Shown here: piece after piece, positions 44,837 to 53,862 of the stretch | Numbering within the stretch: position 1 is the stretch's first letter | Layout: every line of letters starts with the position of its first letter | Source of the DNA: Cyclobacterium salsum | GTDB lineage: Bacteria > Bacteroidota > Bacteroidia > Cytophagales > Cyclobacteriaceae | NCBI RefSeq assembly: GCF_010119245.1 | Contig: NZ_WNKG01000015.1 | Span: 52,888-116,887, forward strand | DNA: 64,000 bases | Direction of reading: 5' to 3' | Translations under genes and position numbers: made by a program | Notes under the pieces: model-generated | What the model was told of the DNA's origin: nothing | The model's database searches: none | Seen by the model: the letters and a program-made list of their open reading frames with translations, nothing else

Positions 44837-45862
44837 TATTTCACCCATTGTAAGTTCACTCCGGCGGAGAAAAGAAAATTGTTTTCGCCAATAGGAGAAC
44901 GGTGGGTAAAGTCTTTTCTGATTTCATACAGGATTCTTCCGGTTACAAAATTAACTTCTGCATTAAATGGAAACTGACCTTCCGTTCACTGGTGTAAGGG
45001 AAACCTGGCACCATAGCCCCAGGTAAAACCGGATTTATCGGTGGTTACCCAAGCCCCTCCCTCGGGCCGGATATCCTTTGGTCTTTTTTCAAAATAGTAT
45101 CCCATTCTCAAGGCGATGGTATTGAAAAAGCAGGCTTCAGCCCCAGCACCGAAGGCACTGTTGTATCCTTGGTCATCGTAAGGGTCCTTACCTGGCAATT
45201 CATCCCTGAACTGTAGGTGTACATCGAGATCTACCTTTTGAGCATTTTGATCAAAAATTACTTTCCCCCTACGAGTTCATTTGTAGGGGAATGGAAAAAT
45301 GATAGGAAGCACCGGCCGATAAGAATATAATCATAGAACGGTAATTTTGCAAGTCCTCATGCGTCTGTTCTGTTCGATTATCCATTCCGGAGTTTATCAG
45401 GCTGGCAGCAGCCCTGAATTTTTGGTTGTTCAGGTTTCCAATTTTAACCCAGTCCACTTCCTTTTCATACAGCGCACCAGCGTTGTTAATAAAATCCCTT
45501 TAGGTGATATGTCCCGGGATGCCCTCGCCCTCTCCATAGAGGTAAACTCCGGATGCTCCTACATAGAGATCGCCTATTACCTCGTATACGGCAGCCAATG
45601 AAACCACGCTTTGTTCATTTTTGTCTACGGAAAAGGATTCTCCGGCTATATCGGTTGTCCATACGGTATTACGGTCTACCCATTTAAATCCACTGATTCC
45701 CAGATTTAATCGGTCATTGATCCGGTAGGTAATTCCCAAAAAAGGGTAATGGGAATTAGGGTAAACCTGCCCCCCATTCGCATAATTAAGGTGAGTGGTA
45801 ATTTTTGCGTTGGTGAGGCCTATACTTTCCGGGTTATAAAATGCATTGTCTATTCCATCCAA
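44837..45862 (-). pseudogene. decayed outer-membrane protein gene
   Basis: Three fragments read as one protein once errors are corrected. The first (from about 45862) starts mid-domain with LDGIDNAFYNPESIGL, with no signal peptide, so the 5' end is lost. An in-frame TAA near 45500 (GHIT-stop-RDFINNAG), a frameshift near 45280 and an in-frame TGA at 44986 (FPLHQ-stop-TEGQFPF) break it further; the last fragment ends normally with FSAGVNLQWVK at 44837. The alternating hydrophobic/aromatic strands (LGISGFKWVDRN, LYVGASGVYLYGEG, LRMGYYFEKRP, GFTWGYGARFPL) resemble Bacteroidota outer-membrane barrels of the OmpP1/PorV/PorP type; the exact family is uncertain. Confidence 0.82.
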
Positions 45863-45864
45863 GG

Positions 45865-46323
45865 TTAGGTGGCTTCTGTCCAGTCAAAAGCTCGGGCGAT
45901 GATGGCCATGCTTTCTTTTTTATAATAAAACCGAGTAAGGAGTTCTTTACAATTGCCACCAAGATTTTTGAAAGAAATTTCCATTTGTTCAAAATTAGAC
46001 TCCTTGTTCTCTGTTTCTTCGTTCCAGCTTTCAGGAATATTTTCGAGGGGTACTGTTTTTTTGTTTTTCGAAGATCGAAGCGTATCGAGCCATTTGTTCT
46101 TGGCGATTTGGTAGAGATATCCCTGAATGGCGGTTCCGTTTTCAGGTTTGAATTTACCAGTTTTGGCATTTTTACAGAGAGAGACAAAGGCCTCCTGGAA
46201 AACATCTTTAGCTTGCTGTTCATCTCCATTATTGGCAAGAACGTATTTTTCCAATTTTGGAAACTGATCCTGATAAATCCAACGCAGGATTTTGCTATCA
46301 TTATTCTTTACCCCCTCCAGCAA
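45865..46323 (-). pseudogene. C-terminally truncated sigma-70 family factor
   Basis: A 152-codon remnant starting at a TTG (46323). Region 2 is intact (LEGVKNNDSKILRWIYQDQFPKLEKYV, QQAKDVFQEAFVSLCKNAKTGKF, GYLYQIAKNKWLDTLRSSKNK), but region 4 stops at IARAFDWTEAT, in the middle of the DNA-reading helix-turn-helix. The next bases belong to the decayed outer-membrane gene in a different frame, so one deletion removed the 3' end of this gene and the 5' end of the next. No ATG is available upstream before an in-frame stop. It is unlikely to be a working sigma factor. Confidence 0.75.
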
Positions 46324-46633
46324 TTCCTCTAGGGTAAAATGTTAAAAAGTATACTTCTGCATCGCTTAGAAAATTACAGAAATATAAGAGTAATATTTTT
46401 TTCCCAAATTGCTTTTATTTTAAGTTACGTTTTTTTACCATTGATAATTTGGAGTAAGGGAAAAATACCATGCTGACAGAAGGCTCGGATTTTCATCCGG
46501 ATAGAACCAAAATCCCACTTTTCCTTGTGAAACGGGGGATGATCCTTTAGGAGATCTTACTCCGATTGGCAAGTTTGATGGCGATCTACCTACTCATCGA
46601 AAAACAAGCGAATTGTCATCAAAATAGTATCCC
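46324..46633. other. intergenic stretch, nothing recognised
   Basis: About 310 bp, AT-rich near the sigma remnant. I see no gene, clear terminator or repeat. Confidence 0.4.
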
Positions 46634-47077
46634 TTACCGCTTGTACCAAATGTAATCGGAAACCAGTGGTTTCAGACCATTCTGCCGGAAGTCGGCGGCG
46701 ATCTGTCCCCGATGATAGGTGGAGTGGTTGATCAGGTGAAAAAGAATATTCTTTACGCTGTTAGCGAAAACCTGGCCTTTTGAATTACCATAATTAATGG
46801 TGGCATCTAAGGAATAGGTATCCAAAATGCTGAGGGTATGTCTGTGATTAGATTGGTCAACTTCCCTCTCATCCTGAAGCTGCCGTTCGTCCCATACCCC
46901 AACGGGAGGCGCTTTGGGATCAATCCGGTTGTTCCATATTTGATGGGCATTGAGAATGTGATGATACAGTTTAATGGATTTTTCCGGGATTTTTTCCCGG
47001 TCGGCCATCATCGCTTCCCACAATCGTTGATTACAGTCATGCCCGTATGCAAATAGTTCCTCAAAAAACGCTTTCAT
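46634..47077 (-). CDS. DinB family protein
   Basis: A 147-residue four-helix protein. DinB/YfiT-type features: HHILNAHQIWNNRI in helix 2 and the C-terminal ILFHLINHSTYHRGQIAADFRQNGLKPLVSDYIWYKR, whose histidines usually bind a metal together with the first. Members include thiol S-transferases, but most have unknown substrates. It is a single gene. Confidence 0.88.
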   Translation of the reverse strand: MKAFFEELFAYGHDCNQRLWEAMMADREKIPEKSIKLYHHILNAHQIWNNRIDPKAPPVGVWDERQLQDEREVDQSNHRHTLSILDTYSLDATINYGNSKGQVFANSVKNILFHLINHSTYHRGQIAADFRQNGLKPLVSDYIWYKR

Positions 47078-47223
47078 GGTACACTGGTTTTGGTTTCTGG
47101 CTTTTGGTTCTTCCCTTCAATGAGGAAAGTAGGGTTACCGACTAAAATAGCCTATTTTTTGGAAAAAACACAAAAAAAAGGGAAACCGCTGAGCAGCCTC
47201 CCATCTTTGACGAGTCGGTTGTA

Positions 47224-49116
47224 TCAGTACAAAACCCGAAACCGTATCGTACCTTCTATTGCCTTTAATTCATCAATTACTTTTGAGCTGTAAGCCTTGT
47301 CTATATCTGTAATCACGTATCCTATCTTTTCATTGGTTTTTAGGTACTGTCCCACGATATTAATCGAAAAGTCAGCAAGGACACGATTAATTCGGGCCAT
47401 GATCCCCGGTTCATTAAGATGAATGTGAATCAGACGGTGGGCATCCTGTAGAAAGGGCAGTTGAATATTAGGAAAGTTGACGCTATTGTAGGTGTTGCCT
47501 GTATTGATATATTCAATGATTTTACCAGGTACAAACCGGGCGATGTTTTGCTGTGCTTCCAGGGTACTGCCACCTATATGGGGGGTCAGAATGGTATTTG
47601 GAAGGCCTATTAATTCCGAGACAAACGGTTCGGAATTGTTTTTGGGCTCGCTTGGAAACACATCGATACTTGCTCCTGCCAGATGTCCACTTTCCAGCGC
47701 ATCTTTCAATGCAGGCACGTCCACCACATGTCCGCGGCTCAGGTTTATAAGGTAAGCTCCCTTTTTCATCAAGGCGAGCTTTTCCTGATTGATAAGCATT
47801 TCGTTTTCTTTCCTGCCATCTACATGTAAACTGATCACATCACAGGTGCTTAACAGTTCATCCAGTGATTCGATTTTGGTGGCATTACCAAGGGCCAGCC
47901 TTTCGACCACATCGTAATAATAGACATCAAGCCCCATATTTTCAGCCAATACCGATAGTTGAGAACCAATATTTCCATAGCCGATGATGCCGAGCTTTTT
48001 ACCCCGGATTTCGAAACTTCCGGTGGCACTCTTATCCCATTTTCCCACATGCATGCTGCGGGTCTTATCGGTCAGGCCACGCATTAAAAAGATGATTTCA
48101 GCAATGGCTAATTCCACCACCGACCGGGTGTTGCTAAAGGGGGCGTTGAATACGGCGATGCCTTTTTCCTGACAGGTTTCCAGATCTATCTGATTGGTGC
48201 CAATACAAAAAGCTCCGATAGCGATCAGCCGGTTCGCATTTTCCAGCACCTTGGACGTAACCTGGGTTTTGGACCGGATCCCTAAAACAGAAACTTTCTT
48301 TATCTTTTCGGCCAGTTCCTCCTCCGAAAGGGCAGAGCTTATTACTTCCACATTATAGCCCTCCGCTTTCATAAGTTCCACCCCTATGGGGTGCACATTT
48401 TCCAATAGCAATACATTGATCCTGCTTTTAGGGTAAGAGAATTTTTTATTCATTTTGTTTACATAGAGGATTTCATCCAGACTTGGGGCTATATGATCCG
48501 CCTTCGAAGATACCGCCGGACGGTGGACATTCTCGGTGAAGGCATAAAATTTATTAGCTACTCCGGAGGCTTTTATTTCGTAGTCGGTATAGCCGTCTCC
48601 AATTACATATATATCTCCTTCCAGATTAAGTTTGCGTATGGTTTCGGGCTTTCCATTGTTTTTGGAAAGCGGGTTATCTTTATTAAAGCCGGAAATTTTT
48701 CCCGATTCATCGTAAACAAATTCGTTGGCAAATACATTTTCGGGCTTGATACCATAGTCGGTCACGATGGGAACCACAAAGTCCTTAAATCCATTGGAAA
48801 TTATATAAATATCGGCCGCATTTTCCTGTAAAAACTCCTTATTTCTTTGAAAAGAATCGGAGACCTTTTTTTTCAACGCGATCACCAGGTCCTTTATTTG
48901 GTCTTTGTTGGCGTTTAAAATGTCTAACCGTTGCACCAGGCTTTCGCGAAAAGTGAGCTTGCCTTCCATGCCCTGATCGGTAATGTCTTTGATAGCCTGG
49001 AGTTTTTTTGCTTTTTCAGGGTCTTCTTTTAGGCTGATCTCCCCCAAAATATCCAGGGCTTCTACCTTTGTAAAAGTACTGTCAAAATCAATGATGAATT
49101 TTTTTGTGACGGTCAT
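47224..49116 (-). CDS. phosphoserine phosphatase - D-3-phosphoglycerate dehydrogenase fusion
   Basis: A 630-residue protein joining the first and last steps of serine synthesis. Residues about 1-225 are a HAD phosphatase (SerB-like): motif I FIIDFDSTFTKVEAL (D10, D12), the SNGFKDFVVPIV segment and GDGYTDYEIK. Residues about 234-545 are a D-2-hydroxyacid dehydrogenase (SerA): substrate part INVLLLENVHPIGVELM, NAD motif LGIIGYGNIGSQL (about 374-386), RGHVVDVPAL, and the catalytic histidine in LTPHIGGSTLEAQ. A C-terminal ACT domain (about 550-630) ends in TIRFRVLY and probably senses serine. SerC is not adjacent. A TAnnTTTG element lies just upstream. Confidence 0.92.
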   Translation of the reverse strand: MTVTKKFIIDFDSTFTKVEALDILGEISLKEDPEKAKKLQAIKDITDQGMEGKLTFRESLVQRLDILNANKDQIKDLVIALKKKVSDSFQRNKEFLQENAADIYIISNGFKDFVVPIVTDYGIKPENVFANEFVYDESGKISGFNKDNPLSKNNGKPETIRKLNLEGDIYVIGDGYTDYEIKASGVANKFYAFTENVHRPAVSSKADHIAPSLDEILYVNKMNKKFSYPKSRINVLLLENVHPIGVELMKAEGYNVEVISSALSEEELAEKIKKVSVLGIRSKTQVTSKVLENANRLIAIGAFCIGTNQIDLETCQEKGIAVFNAPFSNTRSVVELAIAEIIFLMRGLTDKTRSMHVGKWDKSATGSFEIRGKKLGIIGYGNIGSQLSVLAENMGLDVYYYDVVERLALGNATKIESLDELLSTCDVISLHVDGRKENEMLINQEKLALMKKGAYLINLSRGHVVDVPALKDALESGHLAGASIDVFPSEPKNNSEPFVSELIGLPNTILTPHIGGSTLEAQQNIARFVPGKIIEYINTGNTYNSVNFPNIQLPFLQDAHRLIHIHLNEPGIMARINRVLADFSINIVGQYLKTNEKIGYVITDIDKAYSSKVIDELKAIEGTIRFRVLY

Positions 49117-49141
49117 TTTCCAGCGAATTTTTAATGAGTTG

Positions 49142-49149
49142 CAAAATTA
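49142..49149 (-). promoter_or_regulatory. Bacteroidota-type promoter element of the SerB-SerA fusion gene
   Basis: On the minus strand TAATTTTG matches TAnnTTTG about 26 bp before the start at 49116; no well-spaced second element. Confidence 0.45.
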
Positions 49150-49229
49150 ATAGATTATCAGGGAAATTGAAGGTTATGTTCCAAAATAACTTTCGGGAAA
49201 CCTTGATGGTAAAAATTCGGGAATGATTA

Positions 49230-49237
49230 TACCTTTG
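49230..49237 (+). promoter_or_regulatory. Bacteroidota-type promoter element before the 67-residue gene
   Basis: TACCTTTG followed by CA matches TAnnTTTG. It would give a leader of about 135 nt before the start at 49381. A TTGA at 49203-49206 is slightly too far upstream. Confidence 0.5.
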
Positions 49238-49380
49238 CACCTCATAGGATACTTTCCCAGGCAGGGAGGGTGCCTTTTCGGAGGGGAAAAAACAAATTCC
49301 CTTCGAAGAAGTTGGTCTTAAGATGCTTAAAGCGGACGAATGAAATGACCAACACAATGAGGTGATAAAATCCAGTAAAC

Positions 49381-49584
49381 ATGCCACTAGCAATTGATAA
49401 TATCAGAGTGGGTCGGGTCTACCGGCTTGTAAATTACGGGGAAATTCGTTTTTTGGAGATTATGGAACGAACAGGTAGAGAAAATTTCCGGGTTAAAGAC
49501 CTGGACACGCTCGAGTATTATGAATTGGAGGAACTATTACGATGGGGAAAGGGGAAAGATTACGATTTGGATGAAATCCGATAA
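49381..49584 (+). CDS. small conserved protein, 67 residues
   Basis: A 67-residue acidic soluble protein (VGRVYRLVNYGEIRFLEIMERTGRENFRVKDLDTLEYYELEELLRWGKGKDYDLDEIR) with the look of a small SH3-like beta fold followed by a helix. Function unknown; I recall similar short proteins in Cytophagales but cannot name a family. It precedes the DUF983 gene by 12 bp and shares its operon. Confidence 0.7.
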   Translation: MPLAIDNIRVGRVYRLVNYGEIRFLEIMERTGRENFRVKDLDTLEYYELEELLRWGKGKDYDLDEIR

Positions 49585-49596
49585 TTCAATTGACCG

Positions 49597-49977
49597 ATGA
49601 AAAAGCAAACAAGCCTTACGGAGGCGATTTTAACCGCCAGATGTCCTAAATGCCGAACGGGTGGCATTTTTCCGGTATCTCTTTTCAGTTTCAATAAGCT
49701 GACCGAGGTCCATCAAACCTGCCCACATTGTGGAGTAGACCTGGTGCCAGAACCCGATTTTTTTTATGGAGCAATGTACATCAGTTACGCCTTATCCGTG
49801 GCGCTGTTTGTTACCATCATGATCGTGCTCAATTTCTTCTTTGATGATCCCGCACTGACGGTGTATATCGTATCGGTGGTTTTTTTCAATATCTTGTTAT
49901 TGCCGTTGATGCTTCGGTTTTCTAAAGTACTATACCTCTATGGTTTGGGTAAAATAAGTTATGAACCGGAGGCCTAA
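49597..49977 (+). CDS. DUF983 membrane protein with zinc-ribbon motif
   Basis: A 126-residue protein. The N-terminal CPKC (C16, C19) and a second CPHC pair around residue 45 suggest a zinc ribbon; two membrane helices follow (about 57-77 and 83-105), as in DUF983 proteins. Some relatives sit near cytochrome oxidase genes, but no respiratory gene is nearby here. It closes the short unit with the 67-residue protein. Confidence 0.85.
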   Translation: MKKQTSLTEAILTARCPKCRTGGIFPVSLFSFNKLTEVHQTCPHCGVDLVPEPDFFYGAMYISYALSVALFVTIMIVLNFFFDDPALTVYIVSVVFFNILLLPLMLRFSKVLYLYGLGKISYEPEA

Positions 49978-50052
49978 CCAGTTGGATATTCATTACTAAA
50001 TTCAATATCCTCCTTCAAATTTTTACACTTAAATTTTTTTACTTTTTATTCT

Positions 50053-50069
50053 AGTAAGTAAAACTTACT
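50053..50069. promoter_or_regulatory. probable operator of the TetR-led exporter operon
   Basis: AGTAAGT-AAA-ACTTACT is a perfect 7-bp inverted repeat with a 3-bp spacer, 50 bp upstream of the TetR start and directly next to the TTTG element of the likely promoter (50071-50074, then TAGCTTTA at 50097-50104). Size and placement fit a TetR-family operator controlling its own operon. Confidence 0.6.
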
Positions 50070-50118
50070 TTTTGTTGGTTCGTATAAGGACAAGTATAGC
50101 TTTACTTTACAATTTAAT

Positions 50119-50796
50119 ATGGAGCAGATTTTAACGCGTATTGTTGTTCCTGTCAATCAGGATATTTACCTGAAAGACCCCTTAAGTTCGGATTTGGGGA
50201 AACGGATTCTACGAGAGAGTCCGGAGCTAATTGAAACGCTGGGTATGGAAGGCTTTAATTTCAAAAAACTGTCCGAAAAGGTAGGGAGTACCGAAGCGGC
50301 TATCTACCGGTATTTTGAGAATAAACACAAACTCCTACTTTACCTTACCAGTTGGTATTGGGGTTGGTTGGAGCATTACCTTGTGTTTGCCACCGCCAAT
50401 TTGCACGATCCGATGGATAAGATGAAAATGGCGATTCGCTTGTTGGTGGAGGGGCCAGTATATCAGAATAACTTGTATCTTGACATCCAGAAGTTACGGG
50501 TCCTGGTTACGGAAGAGTCTTACAAAGCTTTTTTAACCAAGGAAATAGACACGGAAAACAGCAATGGGTTATTTACTCAATTTTATCGGTTTACGGAAAG
50601 AATAGCCACCATTATTAGCGAGATCAACCCAAATTATGCCTACCCCAAAACACTGGTTAGCACCCTGGTGGAATCAACCTTATTACATGCTTTTTTTCTG
50701 CGGCACATGCCTAAAATGACAGAGGCCGGGCTTAAGGGGGATCAGAAAATGGGATTTTATGTTGATATGGTATTTAAAACGTTAAAAGATGAATGA
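50119..50796 (+). CDS. TetR/AcrR family transcriptional regulator
   Basis: A 225-residue repressor. The HTH is set unusually far in (about residues 45-90: ESPELIETLGMEGFNFKKLSEKVGSTEAAIYRYFENKHKLLLYLTSWYW); the first 40 residues form an extension. The C-terminal half is the helical ligand domain. It opens the exporter operon and overlaps the ABC gene by eight bases; a palindrome at 50053-50069 is its likely operator, so it probably represses the operon until an inducer binds. Confidence 0.92.
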   Translation: MEQILTRIVVPVNQDIYLKDPLSSDLGKRILRESPELIETLGMEGFNFKKLSEKVGSTEAAIYRYFENKHKLLLYLTSWYWGWLEHYLVFATANLHDPMDKMKMAIRLLVEGPVYQNNLYLDIQKLRVLVTEESYKAFLTKEIDTENSNGLFTQFYRFTERIATIISEINPNYAYPKTLVSTLVESTLLHAFFLRHMPKMTEAGLKGDQKMGFYVDMVFKTLKDE

Positions 50797-52501
50797 AAAT
50801 CTGATTAATACCCCTTTAAAGAGGTTTATCAGCCTTCTTAGGGATGAGAAAAAGGAAATTTACGCCATTTATTTTTATGCGGTGTTGAATGGATTGGTCT
50901 CCCTCTCTCTGCCTCTTGGGATTCAGGCAATTTTAAATTTCATTCTGGGAGGGAGGCTTACTACTTCCTGGGTCTTGTTGGTCATTATTGTAGCGCTCGG
51001 GGTGATTTTTGGGGGGTATCTGCAGATCAGTCAGCTGTATTTGACGGAAAAACTTCAGCAGCGGGTTTTTGGTAAATCAGCGATGGAGTTTTCCTATCGG
51101 CTGCCCCGGATAAAAACGGAAGCGTTTAGAGGGAAATACGCTCCGGAACTGGTAAACCGCTTTTTTGATACGATTAATTTACAAAAGGGACTTTCTAAAA
51201 TATTAATTGATTTCAGTACCGCTTCGCTTCAGGTGTTTTTTGGCTTGATTCTATTGGCCATCTACCATCCGTTCTTCATCCTATTTTCCGTGATGCTGGT
51301 GTTGATATTGTACTTGATTTTTAAGTATACCAGCCCAAAGGGAATGGCCACCAGTCTGAAAGAATCATCTGCTAAATATGAAGTAGCTTTTTGGCTGGAG
51401 GAGATAGCCCGAACGTTGGGAACATTTAAACTTTCCGGTTTTTCACCCTTGCCGTTTAAGCGGGTAGACAAATTGGTGGGGAAGTACCTGGAATTTAGGA
51501 ACACGCATTTCTCCGTACTGATTTTTCAATACAAAATCATGATCGCTTTCAAGACCTTGATCGTGGTTACCCTGCTGGTTGCGGGCAGTTTATTACTGAT
51601 GAACAATGAAATTAGTATCGGCCAGTTTGTAGCAGCAGAGATTATCATTGTTTTGATTATCAATTCCGTAGAGAAATTGATTTTAAGTCTGGAAACCGTA
51701 TACGATACCCTCACCGCTACCGAAAAGCTGGGATTGGTCATGGACATGGATCTGGAGCGTTCGGAAGGTATTGATAAGGGTTTTGATCTGACAAAGTCCG
51801 GGTTAGCCTACGAGTTTAGAGAGTTGACTTATCATCCTAGGGACAAAAAATTTCCCAATATTCAGGATGTTAATTTGAAAATTGGTTCCGGAGAGAAAAT
51901 CGTCGTTACTGGCGAAAGCGGAGCAGGCAAAAGCACTTTTCTTCAATTGATGGCAGGCTTGATTGAGGATTACCAGGGCAATATCATTGTTAATAAATTA
52001 CCAATGGAAACCTTGGCACTTGAAAAGCTTCGGTCCATGATAGGGGATAGCCTTTCCAGACAGTCCATTTTTCATGGAACGATTCGGGAAAATATTACGG
52101 TAGGAAATGAAACCATTCCGGAATCCAAACTTCGAGAAGTCCTTCAACTGGTGGGTTTGAGTGATTACATTTATGGCCTTAAAGATGATTTGGAAACCCA
52201 TTTGTTACCCGAAGGGAAGCATTTGAGTAATGCCAACATCAGTAAGATCATCCTTGCCCGAAGTTTATGTTTCGAGCCGAAACTTCTGTTGTTGGAGGAA
52301 GAGTTGAATTATCTGAACGGGCTGGAGTCCAATACCCTTCTGGATTACATCTTTTCGGGACCCTGGACCTTGGTGGCAGTTTCAACGGAGGATAGAATGC
52401 TGCGAAGAGCAGAAAGAATTGTAGTACTTGATGCAGGAAAAGTAGCATTTGATGGAAGTTTTGAAGCCTTTCAACAATATAAAAAGAATATTAAAAACTA
52501 A
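50789..52501 (+). CDS. ABC exporter-like protein with a degenerate ATPase domain
   Basis: A 570-residue protein with an ABC-type transmembrane domain (about 1-325, six helices) and a nucleotide-binding domain (about 340-560). Walker A is intact (G375-ESGAGKST). Elsewhere the ATPase is unusual: the Q-loop reads MIGDSLSRQSIF with no matching glutamine, the signature is L479-SNAN instead of LSGGQ, Walker B ends EE (E503, E504) instead of DE, and the H-loop histidine is missing (VAVSTEDR). It has no C39 peptidase domain. It overlaps TetR by eight bases and is followed by HlyD and TolC, so it is the inner-membrane part of a type I-like exporter, perhaps with low or no ATP turnover. Confidence 0.85.
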   Translation: MNENLINTPLKRFISLLRDEKKEIYAIYFYAVLNGLVSLSLPLGIQAILNFILGGRLTTSWVLLVIIVALGVIFGGYLQISQLYLTEKLQQRVFGKSAMEFSYRLPRIKTEAFRGKYAPELVNRFFDTINLQKGLSKILIDFSTASLQVFFGLILLAIYHPFFILFSVMLVLILYLIFKYTSPKGMATSLKESSAKYEVAFWLEEIARTLGTFKLSGFSPLPFKRVDKLVGKYLEFRNTHFSVLIFQYKIMIAFKTLIVVTLLVAGSLLLMNNEISIGQFVAAEIIIVLIINSVEKLILSLETVYDTLTATEKLGLVMDMDLERSEGIDKGFDLTKSGLAYEFRELTYHPRDKKFPNIQDVNLKIGSGEKIVVTGESGAGKSTFLQLMAGLIEDYQGNIIVNKLPMETLALEKLRSMIGDSLSRQSIFHGTIRENITVGNETIPESKLREVLQLVGLSDYIYGLKDDLETHLLPEGKHLSNANISKIILARSLCFEPKLLLLEEELNYLNGLESNTLLDYIFSGPWTLVAVSTEDRMLRRAERIVVLDAGKVAFDGSFEAFQQYKKNIKN

Positions 52502-52506
52502 CAGCC

Positions 52507-53862
52507 ATGCTTAATATTTCAAAAAACTCGGTAAAAGGGTATATAAACCCCTTTCTATTTGATAGTTATCGCATGACTATACCCAGTGATCAAAGTAGAA
52601 AGCGGGTTAGAATTCTCTTGTACATGTTGTTAGCGGTTTTTGTGTTTTTATTCCTGCCCTGGACGCAGAATTTCCGGTCCCAGGGAATGGTAACAGCACT
52701 TAAGCCGGAACATCGACCGCAGACGGTGCATTCAGTCATCCCGGGGCGAATTGAGAAATGGTATGTGCAGGAAGGAGATTTTGTGCAAAAAGGAGATACA
52801 ATCATGTATTTATCAGAAATAAAGGATCAGTACATGGATCCCGCCCTATTGGAGAGAACTCGTATGCAGGTGAGTGCCAAAGAGCTTTCTGTCCAATCCT
52901 ATGAAGAGAAGATTAAAGCCCAGGAACAGCAGTTACGGGCGTTGGAAAAAAATAACGTTTTGAGAAAAGAGCAGGCGCAAAATAAACTGCAACAAGCCCG
53001 TCTGAGTGTGCAATCTGATAGTATCATGCTGGAGGCGGAAAAGGTAAATCTGACCGTGGCTGAGCGGCAGTATTTACGAATGGAAAAACTCTACGAGGAA
53101 GGGCTGAAATCCCTGACCGACCTGGAGACCCGTAGGATTAAGCTGCAGGAATCACAAGCGAAAAAGATCAGTGCGGAAAACAAACTGCTGAGCAGTAGGA
53201 ATGGAGTAATTTCAGCCACCCTGGAGCTCAATGCCATCGATAATGATTTTAGCGACAAACTGGCGAAAGTGAATTCGGAAAAATTTACCGCTATGTCCAG
53301 TCAGTTTGATGCGGAGGCTACCGTCACCAAATTGCAAAACGAACTATCCAATTATACGGTACGATCGGGAATGTATTACGTGCTGGCACCACAATCGGGA
53401 TATGTGACCAAGGCGATCCAGGTTGGACTCGGGGAAACCATTAAAGAAGGCGCTGAAATAGTCAGTATCATGCCTCAAAATTATTCGCTTGCGGTAGAAA
53501 TGTACATTGACCCCATTGATTTACCTCTGGTAGATGTGGGCGATAAGATTCGTTTTATTTTTGATGGCTGGCCAGCCATCGTTTTCTCCGGCTGGCCGCA
53601 GTTATCTAACGGAACCTTTGGAGGCAGGGTATATGCCATCGATAACTTCACCAGTTCCAATAATCAATACCGGCTATTGATTGTACCGGACCCGGATGAG
53701 GAACCATGGCCGGATGCATTGCGTATCGGCTCGGGGGCGGATGGCATCGCCCTCTTGAATGATGTCCCGATTTGGTATGAGATCTGGCGTCAGATGAACG
53801 GGTTCCCACCAGATTATTATACGCTTAAAGAAGTTAGAGAAATGAAAAATCAGAAGAAATGA
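52507..53862 (+). CDS. HlyD family membrane fusion protein
   Basis: A 451-residue adaptor: cytoplasmic N-terminus, one membrane helix (about 37-55), lipoyl-like half VHSVIPGRIEKWYVQEGDFVQKGDTIMYLSE, a long coiled-coil hairpin (about 115-275), the second half YVLAPQSGYVTKAIQVGLGETIKEGAEIVSIMPQ, and a beta-barrel domain. It bridges the inner-membrane ABC protein and the outer-membrane TolC. It lies 5 bp after the ABC gene and overlaps the TolC gene by four bases. Confidence 0.92.
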   Translation: MLNISKNSVKGYINPFLFDSYRMTIPSDQSRKRVRILLYMLLAVFVFLFLPWTQNFRSQGMVTALKPEHRPQTVHSVIPGRIEKWYVQEGDFVQKGDTIMYLSEIKDQYMDPALLERTRMQVSAKELSVQSYEEKIKAQEQQLRALEKNNVLRKEQAQNKLQQARLSVQSDSIMLEAEKVNLTVAERQYLRMEKLYEEGLKSLTDLETRRIKLQESQAKKISAENKLLSSRNGVISATLELNAIDNDFSDKLAKVNSEKFTAMSSQFDAEATVTKLQNELSNYTVRSGMYYVLAPQSGYVTKAIQVGLGETIKEGAEIVSIMPQNYSLAVEMYIDPIDLPLVDVGDKIRFIFDGWPAIVFSGWPQLSNGTFGGRVYAIDNFTSSNNQYRLLIVPDPDEEPWPDALRIGSGADGIALLNDVPIWYEIWRQMNGFPPDYYTLKEVREMKNQKK

